Positions 1 through 8,514 of a DNA stretch of 64,000 nt are shown here, one piece after another. The stretch is from Candidatus Magasanikiibacteriota bacterium (lineage in GTDB: Bacteria > Patescibacteria > ABY1 > Magasanikbacterales > 2-02-FULL-50-9b). The notes under the pieces are model-generated. The model saw only the letters and a program-made list of their open reading frames with translations, searched no databases and was not told the origin of the DNA. Where the stretch lies: positions 66,283-130,282 of the forward strand of contig CAITMK010000014.1 of NCBI GenBank assembly GCA_903893485.1, in the 5' to 3' direction. The stretch's first letter is position 1; every line of letters starts with the position of its first letter. The translations under genes were made by a program, and so were the position numbers.

Positions 1-2789
1 AAACCAGTTGGTGATGTTGCTGCGTTTGACATGCCGAATGCTGTTGCAAGTTCAGATACGTTCACATCTTCAGATTTACCAGCGGTAAGGCTGAATTTGA
101 AGATTGGCTGTGAAGGAGCACCCATAACAACCTGCTGAGCAACTGGGGTGTCTGAGCTAAGTGATGCAGTCAATGAACCTGCTGTTGCAAGGTCAACGTA
201 CTGTGCAGTGTTTGGGGTCATTGTTACAGTGCCACTCAAACCGGTAAGTGCGGTCTGGTATGAAACACCACTAGCAGTAACCTGAATAGCTACAGTTGGA
301 GATGTAAATGCTGATACTGTTGAGAGTACGTCAGCAACTACGTTTACTACTTTCTGTTCACCTGCGCCCAAGGTAAGACCTGGAGTTGGGTTGATTGTGA
401 AAGAGTAAGTTGAGTTTGGTCCGCCTGCTGCAATATTAGTTGCAAGCAAGTTGCCAGCTGCATCTGTCAAACGGATGTTTGCAAATGCAGTGTTCAATGC
501 AGTGCCGTTGTCAGCAAGTGCAATTGAAGTAATCTTTGAACCTTCACCAGCGCCGCCAGTCAAGATGAATGAAGCAATTTTTACATTGGTGTCATTCAAA
601 ACAGCTGTTGGCTCAGATGGTGAACCGTTTGCTACTGCTGCGTTAACCTGAATACTTGGCTGACCAGTACGCAATGTTAACAAGTTACCAGAAACTGGTG
701 AAACTGCAACAGTTGCGAGTGATACGTTACCCTGAGCTGCACCTGAAGTAATACCAACACGGATAGTTTCCAAGCTGTAAGCGGTTGCATCGTTTAAGTC
801 TGCAACAACTTCAAGTGTGCTTGGAGTACCAGGCTGTACAATAAAACTGTTAGTGAAGCTGTATAAGTTGTCACCACCATTTGCTGTCAAAGATGGAATA
901 GAGTTACCAACCTGTACGCCATTAAGTAAGAGCTTAACGTTCTTCAAGATGAATGCTGATGATGTTGAAACACCGTCAATGTTCAATGAAGATACTTTTA
1001 CATTTTCACCTGCAGCTGTGAAGTTGAACTTCGCAAGGCTTACATTGGTACCGCCAAGAGCAGTGTTCAATGTTGCAGTGTCTGATGCAGTTGTAAGTGT
1101 CAAGGTACCATGGTTAATGGTTGATGCTGCGAGAGTCTGAACAGCAAACTGAGTTGTGTTCAATGCATATGTACCAACATACACTTTGTAGTTGAGGTCA
1201 TAAGCTACAACATCTTCTGTGTTCTGAACGCTGAATGCAAAGTTGCGGTTTGTACCACCAACGATGTCACCAACGATGTCAACAAATTTGCTCTGACCAG
1301 CCAAAATCTTCAAACCACCGTCTGCATTTGCAGCGCCAGTTGAATCTTTGCTGAAGTCAGCAACCAAAGTGTTGTCTGAAGACAATGATTTAGTTACGTC
1401 ATACTGAACGCCACCAATCTGAACTTTCAAATTAGCAAGGTCTGATGAAGCAATTGAACCAATTTCTGTGAACTTCATCTTTTTCAAGAGGATGTTCTGA
1501 TCCTTTGCAACTACCTTAAAGGTACCGAAAGTGTAACCAATTTTACCTGCATCAACGTTAGTTGGTGTAAGTGGTGAAGAGGTTGCAAATTCAAGGCGAC
1601 CAAGATCAGTTACAGCAGCAACAGAGAATGTTGCGCCAGCAGCTGAACCGGTAACTGAACCTGAAGAGTTAGTTGTGATGCCTGAAGCGTCAACAGTCCA
1701 GCTCTGGGTTGTACCAGTACCTGCACCTTTGTTTACGTCTTCAAGAACCCAGATTGAAACAGTCTGACCTGCTGGTACGGTGAAGAGACCTGCAGTGTTA
1801 AGGAATGTTGCAACGCCGAGTGAGAATGAGTTGTTCTTAGCGAGAACAGCACCATTAGCATCTGCGAGGTACAAGTAGTCAACGTCAGCATCCTTTGAGA
1901 TACCACCGCGAACTGCCTGAAGTTTTGTAACAACAACGTCAGCACCATTTGCAGTCAAGTTAACTTTCGTCATGCGAGCCAATTTCTGGCCGCCTTCTGA
2001 ATCGATAACCATTGAGTTGCCTGCTGATGGTGAGTCTGAAGCCAATGAAACAGTCAATGAACCAGTTGAAGCTGGAGCAGTTGTGCCACCTGTGGTCTGA
2101 CCAGCAGATGAACCCTGTGATACATTAGCTACTTCTGTTGCACCGAGAGCTGCGCCCACAGTGTTTGAAAGGCTTGCTACAGTGATAGCATAAGCGCTGT
2201 TGAGCATGTTGCCCGACATTGCTGCTGCATCAACTGGACGTGCTACACCACCCTGGATGTAGTAGTATGTTGAGCCGTTCAAAAGAAGTGAACCGTCTGG
2301 GTATGAAGCGGTTGTAAGGTCAGCACCAATGCTGTAGTTGGTGAAAAATGCGTCTGACACATCGTCAACGCGCTTTGCCCAATCTGCACCATAGAGAGCC
2401 TGAGCAACTGATTCACTGGTTACCCAGCGAAGTTTGCCACCTGGTTCAACTGCGTATACTTTTGGATCAGTTGTAATCTTTACGAGGCGTGTACCTGCGC
2501 GGAATACAACGTTACCAGCGAGCTGGTATGTCTGAAGTTCTGAAAGAGGCACGGTCTGAACTGTTGAGAAGTTCTTGTACCATGTCTGGTAAGTTTTAAG
2601 GTTTGGGAATGTCCAACGCTTGCCACCTTGGTAGTAGTACACTGCGTCAAATTCTTTAGCCTTGATGAGTGAGCCGTCGGTAGCTGCTGCGTTAGCAGTA
2701 AGTGTACCAACAAGCATTGAAGCACCCATTGACCAGAGAATTGTCGAAGTGACAACCACTGATGACAGTGTTTTCTTTGCGATATTCAT
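1..2789 (-). CDS. Giant secreted surface repeat protein (3' end outside window)
   Basis: The reading frame is open from the ATG at 2787-2789 to the window edge, so about 929 residues are visible and the C-terminus is missing. It starts with a signal peptide (MNIAKKTLSS..., likely cleaved after TANA near residue 34). Residues about 45-170 hold three short related motifs (AVYYYQGGKRWTFPN, KVYAVEPGGKLRWVTS, TYYYIQGGVARPVD), a module common in Patescibacteria surface proteins. From about residue 210 there are about five Thr/Ser/Ala/Val-rich beta-sandwich-like repeats of 130-150 residues, each opening like GSLTVSLASDSP or GTLTLTTASDT. Cysteine is absent from the part read. I infer an exported cell-surface or S-layer-like protein; its ligand is unknown. 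It lies next to a sigma/anti-sigma-like pair on the same strand. Confidence 0.85.
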   Translation of the reverse strand, partial: MNIAKKTLSSVVVTSTILWSMGASMLVGTLTANAAATDGSLIKAKEFDAVYYYQGGKRWTFPNLKTYQTWYKNFSTVQTVPLSELQTYQLAGNVVFRAGTRLVKITTDPKVYAVEPGGKLRWVTSESVAQALYGADWAKRVDDVSDAFFTNYSIGADLTTASYPDGSLLLNGSTYYYIQGGVARPVDAAAMSGNMLNSAYAITVASLSNTVGAALGATEVANVSQGSSAGQTTGGTTAPASTGSLTVSLASDSPSAGNSMVIDSEGGQKLARMTKVNLTANGADVVVTKLQAVRGGISKDADVDYLYLADANGAVLAKNNSFSLGVATFLNTAGLFTVPAGQTVSIWVLEDVNKGAGTGTTQSWTVDASGITTNSSGSVTGSAAGATFSVAAVTDLGRLEFATSSPLTPTNVDAGKIGYTFGTFKVVAKDQNILLKKMKFTEIGSIASSDLANLKVQIGGVQYDVTKSLSSDNTLVADFSKDSTGAANADGGLKILAGQSKFVDIVGDIVGGTNRNFAFSVQNTEDVVAYDLNYKVYVGTYALNTTQFAVQTLAASTINHGTLTLTTASDTATLNTALGGTNVSLAKFNFTAAGENVKVSSLNIDGVSTSSAFILKNVKLLLNGVQVGNSIPSLTANGGDNLYSFTNSFIVQPGTPSTLEVVADLNDATAYSLETIRVGITSGAAQGNVSLATVAVSPVSGNLLTLRTGQPSIQVNAAVANGSPSEPTAVLNDTNVKIASFILTGGAGEGSKITSIALADNGTALNTAFANIRLTDAAGNLLATNIAAGGPNSTYSFTINPTPGLTLGAGEQKVVNVVADVLSTVSAFTSPTVAIQVTASGVSYQTALTGLSGTVTMTPNTAQYVDLATAGSLTASLSSDTPVAQQVVMGAPSQPIFKFSLTAGKSEDVNVSELATAFGMSNAATSPTG

Positions 2790-2976
2790 ATTAAGAATTT
2801 CTGTCTTGTATAGTTAGCCCTAATAAAATTTGCATTCTGCGCCGCGGGAACGGCTCGACATTTCTATCATCCTGCAAGTATAGGATTTTTTGTACCCACT
2901 TCGCGCTGCATTAATTGCCGCGCGTTGTGAAGTACAAATTCCCTCCAGTATCTGTACTCCACCTGGTTTTTATTTT

Positions 2977-3981
2977 TTATTGCCAGGCTTCCAAAGTGAT
3001 TGGTGTTGCGGTATCCACCACATTCGGTGCTAATTCCGGTGGACGTTCCGGAAAGTTTTTTAAAATTGCATCTTGTTCTGAGGTGGTTGTGGTAACGACG
3101 GTTGCGTCTGACGAAACTTTGTTGCCAACATGAGCCGTGGTGGTAGAAAAAGTGGTTGAGGTGCTCGTAGGCAAAACAACTGGCGTTGAAGTTGCTGTAA
3201 TCGCAGGAGTGCTTGTTGGCGCAGCGGCAATAGCCGGCGTTGAAGTTGCTGCAACCTGCGCATTTGCTGCGTCAGTTTTTAATTGGTTAATTGCAACCAA
3301 TACATCAGAAGATGCATCGGCTGAAGTAATATGTACCGCAGTAGAAGAAAGGTTTTGTTTCATTTCGTCTGCTTTTGTTTCAATCACTTTTGCAACTGCA
3401 ACCAAATCTGGCACCGATGAATTACTTTTTTGCGCTGCAACCAAACTATCGCTGGTTGATTGTACTTCGGTTTTTAATTGTTGTACTGCCGCTTCAACGC
3501 GCACTGATTTTGCTTTTTCATCGGTGGTTGGAGTTGCAACAATTTTTTGGACTTCTTCAAAACGGCGATTGGTAAGTGTTACATGAAATTCTGCAGATGC
3601 AGTTTTGCCCTGCAACACGCTCACCACAGCAACTTGTGTTTGCTCTGAGGCAAGTTTAACAGGATACAAGGTATCGCCTGGCAAACTATTCAGTGATGCT
3701 GAAACGGTGGTGATCCAGCCGCCGATACCAACACCAAAACATAAAACGAAAATAACCGCTGGACGCACCACGGCGTACACGGTTTTTTGTGGCATAATAA
3801 AAGAAAGTGCAGTCCACACATGGGTTAAGGTAACGACACGACGTGGTGTTGCAGCATTGGTCTGTTCAATATGACGAAGCATGCGGCTACGGTTTTCCGC
3901 AACCCATTCTGGGCGCGGATTAAAATCCGTTGACGCATTCTTTACTTGGTTCATGAGTTGTTCGACCTGAATTTTTTTCAT
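2977..3981 (-). CDS. DUF5667 membrane protein, possible anti-sigma partner
   Basis: A 334-residue protein. Residues 1-60 are cytoplasmic and rich in charge, one membrane segment lies at about 72-92 (VIFVLCFGVGIGGWITTV), and the exterior begins with the DUF5667 signature LPGDTLYPVKLASEQ. After a helical region the C-terminal 100 residues are Ala/Thr/Ser/Pro-rich and probably extended. The start ATG is 2 nt after the stop of the ECF sigma gene, so the two are co-transcribed. In Patescibacteria this pairing is frequent, and the arrangement (cytoplasmic N-terminus, one TM, external sensor part) resembles anti-sigma factors. The anti-sigma role is inferred; no zinc-binding anti-sigma motif is visible. 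Confidence 0.85.
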   Translation of the reverse strand: MKKIQVEQLMNQVKNASTDFNPRPEWVAENRSRMLRHIEQTNAATPRRVVTLTHVWTALSFIMPQKTVYAVVRPAVIFVLCFGVGIGGWITTVSASLNSLPGDTLYPVKLASEQTQVAVVSVLQGKTASAEFHVTLTNRRFEEVQKIVATPTTDEKAKSVRVEAAVQQLKTEVQSTSDSLVAAQKSNSSVPDLVAVAKVIETKADEMKQNLSSTAVHITSADASSDVLVAINQLKTDAANAQVAATSTPAIAAAPTSTPAITATSTPVVLPTSTSTTFSTTTAHVGNKVSSDATVVTTTTSEQDAILKNFPERPPELAPNVVDTATPITLEAWQ

Positions 3982-3983
3982 AC

Positions 3984-4550
3984 TTATTTTTTTTCAAGAA
4001 GTCCTGCAAGTGTTTTGGTTGCCCGGTGCAAAAGCACGCGTACATGCACTTGCGTTTTTCCAATGATCTCCGCGATTTCAGAAACTGACAATTCTTCGAT
4101 GTAGCGAAGCATGAGCACTTCGCGGTAATCAGCTTTCATTTGCTTCATGGCCGCCATTACTTCAGCCGCTTCCATTTTCATGTCCACAAGAAGCATTTGC
4201 TGGCCGTCGTCTGACCAACCGATGGTGTTTTCGCCGTCGTCTGACTCGATCGCTTCATCCAGCGAAATATGCATCTTGCGGCTACGGTAATGGTCGATGA
4301 CCAGGTTACGCGCAATGCGATACACGAGCGATGGGAAACTGACCACGTCTCGACTTTCCAAAAGGTAGTGCCAGGTACGAAGGAAAACCTCAGAAGTGAG
4401 ATCTTCGGCTTCTTCCCTGCCATTTACCTTATATGAAATGAACCGGAACACCCCAGCCACGTGGGCATCATATAGCTCAGCATACGCGGTAGCATCGCGT
4501 TTGGTCTGGATTCGATATAGGAGAACTTTTTCCTGTAATTTGCTACTCAT
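3984..4550 (-). CDS. ECF-type RNA polymerase sigma factor
   Basis: A 188-residue sigma-70 family factor of the short extracytoplasmic-function type. Region 2 is seen as YAELYDAHVAGVFRFI followed by EEAEDLTSEVFLRTW and PSLVYRIARNLVIDHYR (about residues 22-85). Region 4 is a helix-turn-helix at about 140-182 (YREVLMLRYIEELSVSEIAEIIG then VHVRVLLHRATKTL). Regions 1 and 3 are absent, as expected for ECF factors. It is the first gene of a two-gene unit with the DUF5667 membrane protein. A strong promoter lies about 45 nt upstream. No clear Shine-Dalgarno is seen before the ATG. Target promoters are unknown. Confidence 0.92.
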   Translation of the reverse strand: MSSKLQEKVLLYRIQTKRDATAYAELYDAHVAGVFRFISYKVNGREEAEDLTSEVFLRTWHYLLESRDVVSFPSLVYRIARNLVIDHYRSRKMHISLDEAIESDDGENTIGWSDDGQQMLLVDMKMEAAEVMAAMKQMKADYREVLMLRYIEELSVSEIAEIIGKTQVHVRVLLHRATKTLAGLLEKK

Positions 4551-4595
4551 GTAATAAGACGTGGCTAAAGGGAAAGTGTTACAAAATTAAAGCGA

Positions 4596-4624
4596 AGTAT
4601 AGCGCAATACCCCCAGAAAGTCAA
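4596..4624 (-). promoter_or_regulatory. Promoter of the ECF sigma operon
   Basis: On the minus strand TTGACT (4619-4624), 17 nt, then TATACT (4596-4601). Expected transcription start near 4589, giving a leader of about 39 nt. Confidence 0.75.
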
Positions 4625-4654
4625 CGCGGTATTTGCTAGATTTGTGGGTAAATA

Positions 4655-4684
4655 TTGACACATTTGTATAGAGTAGTGTAGACT
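4655..4684 (+). promoter_or_regulatory. Promoter of the helix-turn-helix gene
   Basis: TTGACA (4655-4660), 18 nt, TAGACT (4679-4684). The ATG at 4695 is only 10 nt after the -10 box, so the transcript should have almost no leader. Confidence 0.6.
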
Positions 4685-4694
4685 TTTAATCACT

Positions 4695-5066
4695 ATGTCC
4701 ATGAACGAAGTTATCCGAATTTCTATTTCCGAAACTGCCCGGCTTTTTGGGCTCAACTCCCAAACCATCCGCCGTGCCATTAAAACCGGCGAATTGCCAG
4801 CAATTGTGGTTCAAGGCCGTTATAAGGTTGATTTTGAAACCGCGCTTAAGTGGTCTCAGATCCACAGCACCACCAAAAACAAACTTTCTTCGCGTGGCAT
4901 TGGTCAATTTGTTAACGAATGGCGTCCAACGATTAAACAAGCCGAACTTCCAACTCCAACGGAGCCAGAAGCGCCTGAAGAACCAACTGCCGAGGCAAAA
5001 CCGAAAGCACCTCGCCGCAAATTAGGCCCGCGCACGGACATTTCGCAGCAAGCTCTGCCCTTCTAA
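4695..5066 (+). CDS. Excisionase/MerR-like helix-turn-helix DNA-binding protein
   Basis: A 123-residue protein. Residues 5-55 (IRISISETARLFGLNSQTIRRAIKTGELPA then GRYKVDFETALKW) form the winged-helix fold used by excisionase and MerR-type N-terminal domains. The rest is a Pro/Glu/Ala/Lys-rich tail without clear structure. It probably binds DNA; no ligand-binding domain follows. The gene is divergent from the sigma operon, and its last 45 nt overlap tail-to-tail with a glycosyltransferase gene. A second in-frame ATG at 4701 (MNEVIR) is a possible start. The promoter is so close that translation is likely leaderless. Confidence 0.75.
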   Translation: MSMNEVIRISISETARLFGLNSQTIRRAIKTGELPAIVVQGRYKVDFETALKWSQIHSTTKNKLSSRGIGQFVNEWRPTIKQAELPTPTEPEAPEEPTAEAKPKAPRRKLGPRTDISQQALPF

Positions 5067-6224
5067 CGAGCCGCACGTTTCAAGCGCCACGAGCGCCACA
5101 TGATACCGCGCCGCGATTAATTCCCAACGATATTGTTCCTGGATGCGACGTGCATGTGCAAGCGCCACCGCGCGAACTTCTTCATAGTGCACCACATTAC
5201 GTTCCAAATCGCGGCTCAGGCGATCTAAATCGCCAACCGTATTGTACACGTGCATCTCACCAAAAATTTCGCGATGCGCCGGAATGTTCGAAAGCACAAG
5301 CGGCACACCAAACGATGCAACTTCCAAAACCGCAAGCGGCATACCTTCTGAATACGAAGGCTGCGCGGCAACGCGCGCAAAACGCATTAATGTTTTCAGT
5401 GGTGCACCGGTTTGTACACCGGTAAAAATAATATCCGTGCGCCCTGCTGCCTGCTCACGCAAACTTTCAGCGTAATTATCACCGAGCGCCGCTTCACCAA
5501 CTAATACTAATTTTAATTTTGCAAACTCTGGCTCTGTTCGTTTTTTTAAACGAATGAAACTTTCAATTAATTCATGCTGCGCCTTGTCTGGCATTAAACG
5601 GCCGACACATAAAATATATTCTTCTGGCTGCAAACCAAACGCGGCAAGTGTTTCGTGGCTATCAGCTTCGCCTTCGGCAATTTCAAAAACACCGTTTGGC
5701 AGATACGTTGCAATGCGCCCCCATACTTCATACGAGTAGTCTTGCAAAAAACGACTCGTCACAAAAACTTCATGCGCCGCATGCATGGCAATATATTCGC
5801 CAAACCAAAACGCGGCGCGTGCAATAAAATTCCATTTCGAAAGACGACGATCCAAACAGTGAAACGTTACGAGCACTTGCGTGCGCGGCGCAAAAACGCG
5901 CGGCATCCACGCCAAAAGCGCTGGACCAATACCCTGAAAATGAATAATATCCGCGCCAGTCCACATGGCATGGATCGTTGCAAAAAAAGTATGCGAAATG
6001 GTATCCAAATGCTTCGTATGAATCGATGGCACATGGACCAGATCGATACCTTGGTAATTTTCAACCAGGCCTTTGGTGTACCAGCGGCGACAATAGGCCG
6101 TCACGTGGTAACCAGAACGTACCATACGTACTGCCAATTCCTCGGTTGCACGTTCAACGCCACCCCAGAGTGCCGGGATGCCTTTTTGGCCAATATAAGC
6201 GATTTTTTTGGAGTGTTTCTGCAT
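5022..6224 (-). CDS. Glycosyltransferase family 4 (GT-B fold)
   Basis: A 400-residue GT4 enzyme that transfers a sugar from a nucleotide donor, probably in surface polysaccharide synthesis. The N-terminal Rossmann half has IGQKGIPALWGGVERATEELAVRM, typical of WsaF/RgpA-like acceptor-binding halves. The C-terminal half has ILCVGRLMPDKAQHELIESF (about 205-225) and the donor-site motif YSEGMPLAVLEVASFGVPLV (EX7E type, about 295-315). The start ATG lies 20 nt after a strong TTGACA promoter located inside the end of the next upstream GT gene. Specificity cannot be read from sequence. Confidence 0.9.
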   Translation of the reverse strand: MQKHSKKIAYIGQKGIPALWGGVERATEELAVRMVRSGYHVTAYCRRWYTKGLVENYQGIDLVHVPSIHTKHLDTISHTFFATIHAMWTGADIIHFQGIGPALLAWMPRVFAPRTQVLVTFHCLDRRLSKWNFIARAAFWFGEYIAMHAAHEVFVTSRFLQDYSYEVWGRIATYLPNGVFEIAEGEADSHETLAAFGLQPEEYILCVGRLMPDKAQHELIESFIRLKKRTEPEFAKLKLVLVGEAALGDNYAESLREQAAGRTDIIFTGVQTGAPLKTLMRFARVAAQPSYSEGMPLAVLEVASFGVPLVLSNIPAHREIFGEMHVYNTVGDLDRLSRDLERNVVHYEEVRAVALAHARRIQEQYRWELIAARYHVALVALETCGSLEGQSLLRNVRARA

Positions 6225-6250
6225 AGGGCGTTCTGGTATCAGAACTGCCT

Positions 6251-6279
6251 ATAATAGCAGAGATTAGCGATTTTGTCAA
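6251..6279 (-). promoter_or_regulatory. Promoter inside the end of a GT4 gene
   Basis: Minus strand TTGACA (6274-6279), 17 nt, TATTAT (6251-6256). It overlaps the last codons of the upstream gene and drives the 5022-6224 gene. Confidence 0.75.
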
Positions 6280-7442
6280 TACTGAGCGCTGAGCACGCTC
6301 ATAAGCTGTTCATAATACAATTCCGGGTCGCGTGTGGCCAAAACTATGCGACGAGCTTGCGCGCCAACATGCCGCGGCGGCGTTGCCAAAATTTTACTTA
6401 AAATTTCCGCTAATTTTTCTGAATCACCCGATGGGAATAGATAACCCGTTTCACCATTTATGATTTGCTCTGGAATTCCACCAATTGCACTTGCCACCAC
6501 AATCTTCCCGGCTGCCTGAGATTCCAAAACCACAAGAGAATCATTCTCATACCAAATTGATGGCACCACAACCGCTGCCGCACCTCGTACGTATTCAATA
6601 ACATCTTCTGGTGATTTATCACCAACAAACGCAACATTGGGCGGTCCTTTTTTTGGAACCGGCCCGTCACCAATAATTTGAAATTGCGCGTGTGGTAATT
6701 TTTCTGCGGCCGCACACAAAACCGCAATTCCTTTTTCTGGCACCAAGCGACCAATAAATAAAATATATGATCCATCAGCGGGCGCGGTTAAAATGCTATC
6801 CGCATCAACAGGATTTGGAATGTGCACAAATTTTTCTGTGCGCCATCCGCGAGCCACATGTTTTTCGATTACAAATTTACTTGGCGAAATTATTTGATTG
6901 ATAAAATTAAATGCGCCGAGCCGACGATGCAATGTCCAACCAAACCATGCGCCAAAACTTTTGATAAAAGAATTTTGCACGCTGCAACTGATCACATCGT
7001 TAAATCCATACAGTGGCGCATTACCGCAAAGTTCATCAATATGATCATGCGAAAATAATTTCCAGTTCGGACAAATTAATTTATACGCATGCGCGGTAAA
7101 AATAATTTTTATATGATGACGACGCAACGTCCACAAAACCGTTGGGCCAAGTGCGTCAAAAATGCCGTGAATGTGAACCACATCTGGTTTTGTTTTTTCA
7201 ATCAGCGCCGATAATGCGCGGTCGACTTCGCGTGACCAAATGGCGCGCACACTTTTTTGTAAAAATGTTTTTGCATCGCTCACAAAGTATGGTGCAAATT
7301 CGGAAAATTTATTTTCTGGCGCGCGCGTTGAAAAATCAATTACGATATGACCGTGCGATTGTAAAAGTTCGCGCTGTAAAAAAAAGACGCGTTCAACGCC
7401 ACCAACATCGTGGAAAAAATTATTGATGAGCAAGATGCGCAT
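6276..7442 (-). CDS. Glycosyltransferase family 4
   Basis: A 388-residue GT4 enzyme starting at MRILLINNFFHDVGGVERVF, the usual N-terminal loop of this family. An in-frame ATG at 7454 is a second candidate. DVVHIHGIFDALGP and ITAHAYKLICPNWKLF lie in the acceptor domain. The donor domain has YILFIGRLVPEKGIAVLC and the motif YENDSLVVLESQAAGKIVVAS, where the EX7E region is altered to N-D-S...E. The gene starts inside the end of the upstream GT gene (23-nt overlap), which indicates translational coupling. Part of a polysaccharide gene set with its two neighbours and the ligase-like protein. Confidence 0.9.
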   Translation of the reverse strand: MRILLINNFFHDVGGVERVFFLQRELLQSHGHIVIDFSTRAPENKFSEFAPYFVSDAKTFLQKSVRAIWSREVDRALSALIEKTKPDVVHIHGIFDALGPTVLWTLRRHHIKIIFTAHAYKLICPNWKLFSHDHIDELCGNAPLYGFNDVISCSVQNSFIKSFGAWFGWTLHRRLGAFNFINQIISPSKFVIEKHVARGWRTEKFVHIPNPVDADSILTAPADGSYILFIGRLVPEKGIAVLCAAAEKLPHAQFQIIGDGPVPKKGPPNVAFVGDKSPEDVIEYVRGAAAVVVPSIWYENDSLVVLESQAAGKIVVASAIGGIPEQIINGETGYLFPSGDSEKLAEILSKILATPPRHVGAQARRIVLATRDPELYYEQLMSVLSAQY

Positions 7443-8514
7443 ATACCCGTTCATAATCCGCGACCATCGCGCGAATATCAAAATCTTTTTGCGCTTTCAC
7501 GCGCGCGGCCGCACCTAATTCACGCGCGGCCGCTTGGTTTTGCCACACGCGACGAATTGCAACTTGCAGCGCATCGACATCTTCTACTGGCACCAACATA
7601 CCGGTTACGCCATCATCAATTAATTCAGGAATACCGCCCACATTACTTGCAATTACCGTGCGACCCGCGGCCATGGCTTCCATAATTACCAAACCAATTC
7701 CCTCCCAACGCGACGACATGACCACTACATCCGACGCGGCCAAATACGGCGCCACATCCATGTGCGTGCCCACAAAATGCACGCGATCATGCATGTGATT
7801 AATAATTGCCAAATCAACTAAACTATCTTTTGCAGAACCTTCGCCGACCAACGTTAATTCCCACGGCACATCACGCAAAGTTGATAATGCATTTAATAAA
7901 ATGTCGTGTCCTTTTTGTGGCTCCAAACGGCCGATCGCTAAAAGTTGCATTACCTCACCAAAAGGCGCTGGCGGAATTTGCGCAAATCGCCCAGTCTCGA
8001 CCGCATTGCGAATAACTGTAATTTTATCGGTCGGAAAATTTTCTTCTTCAACTAAAAATTTTTTTATGCCGTCGGAAGCCGCAACCACCGCGCTTGATCC
8101 GTACGACAAAACTTGCTTGATACGATGTTTTAATTCACCAATATCAACATCAGTATTTTGCTCCGAAAAAACTAAGTGTGGCACGCGATTTAATTTCGAT
8201 GCGATCTCGCCCCACAAATGCCCGCCAAATAAATGTGTGTGTACAATGTCTGGCTCCAAACGATTCAAAAGTGCGATTAATTCCACCAGCATCACGAGCC
8301 CCAATTCCGATGTTTTTTTAAGCGGATAATATGGCACGCCAAGTTCGCGAATGTCGGCTTCAAGCGGGCCGCCATCAACAATCGTAATTACCGCAAAATC
8401 AAACGCGTCGCGATTTCCATAGCGCACCAATTCCGTCAAAATGCGTTCCGCGCCGCCGAGCGCCAGCGTTGGAATAATATGCACTACTTTTAGTTTTCGA
8501 GTTGCGGTGTTCAT
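7420..8514 (-). CDS. Glycosyltransferase family 4
   Basis: A 364-residue GT4 enzyme. It opens with KVVHIIPTLALGGAERILTE (sugar-acceptor side glycine loop). DIVHTHLFGGHLWG and FSEQNTD follow, then LLAIGRLEPQKGHDILLNAL and the donor-site SSRWEGIGLVIMEAMAAGR containing the paired glutamates. The start ATG (8512-8514) overlaps the TGA of the upstream ligase-like gene in an ATGA junction, so translation is coupled. Substrates are unknown; context suggests capsule or exopolysaccharide repeat-unit synthesis. Confidence 0.92.
   Translation of the reverse strand: MNTATRKLKVVHIIPTLALGGAERILTELVRYGNRDAFDFAVITIVDGGPLEADIRELGVPYYPLKKTSELGLVMLVELIALLNRLEPDIVHTHLFGGHLWGEIASKLNRVPHLVFSEQNTDVDIGELKHRIKQVLSYGSSAVVAASDGIKKFLVEEENFPTDKITVIRNAVETGRFAQIPPAPFGEVMQLLAIGRLEPQKGHDILLNALSTLRDVPWELTLVGEGSAKDSLVDLAIINHMHDRVHFVGTHMDVAPYLAASDVVVMSSRWEGIGLVIMEAMAAGRTVIASNVGGIPELIDDGVTGMLVPVEDVDALQVAIRRVWQNQAAARELGAAARVKAQKDFDIRAMVADYERVYAHLAHQ

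Noticed and set aside
451..1140. Two plus-strand frames inside the giant surface protein gene
   Set aside because: The minus frame is open across the whole region and has a signal peptide and repeats; the plus frames are its shadows.
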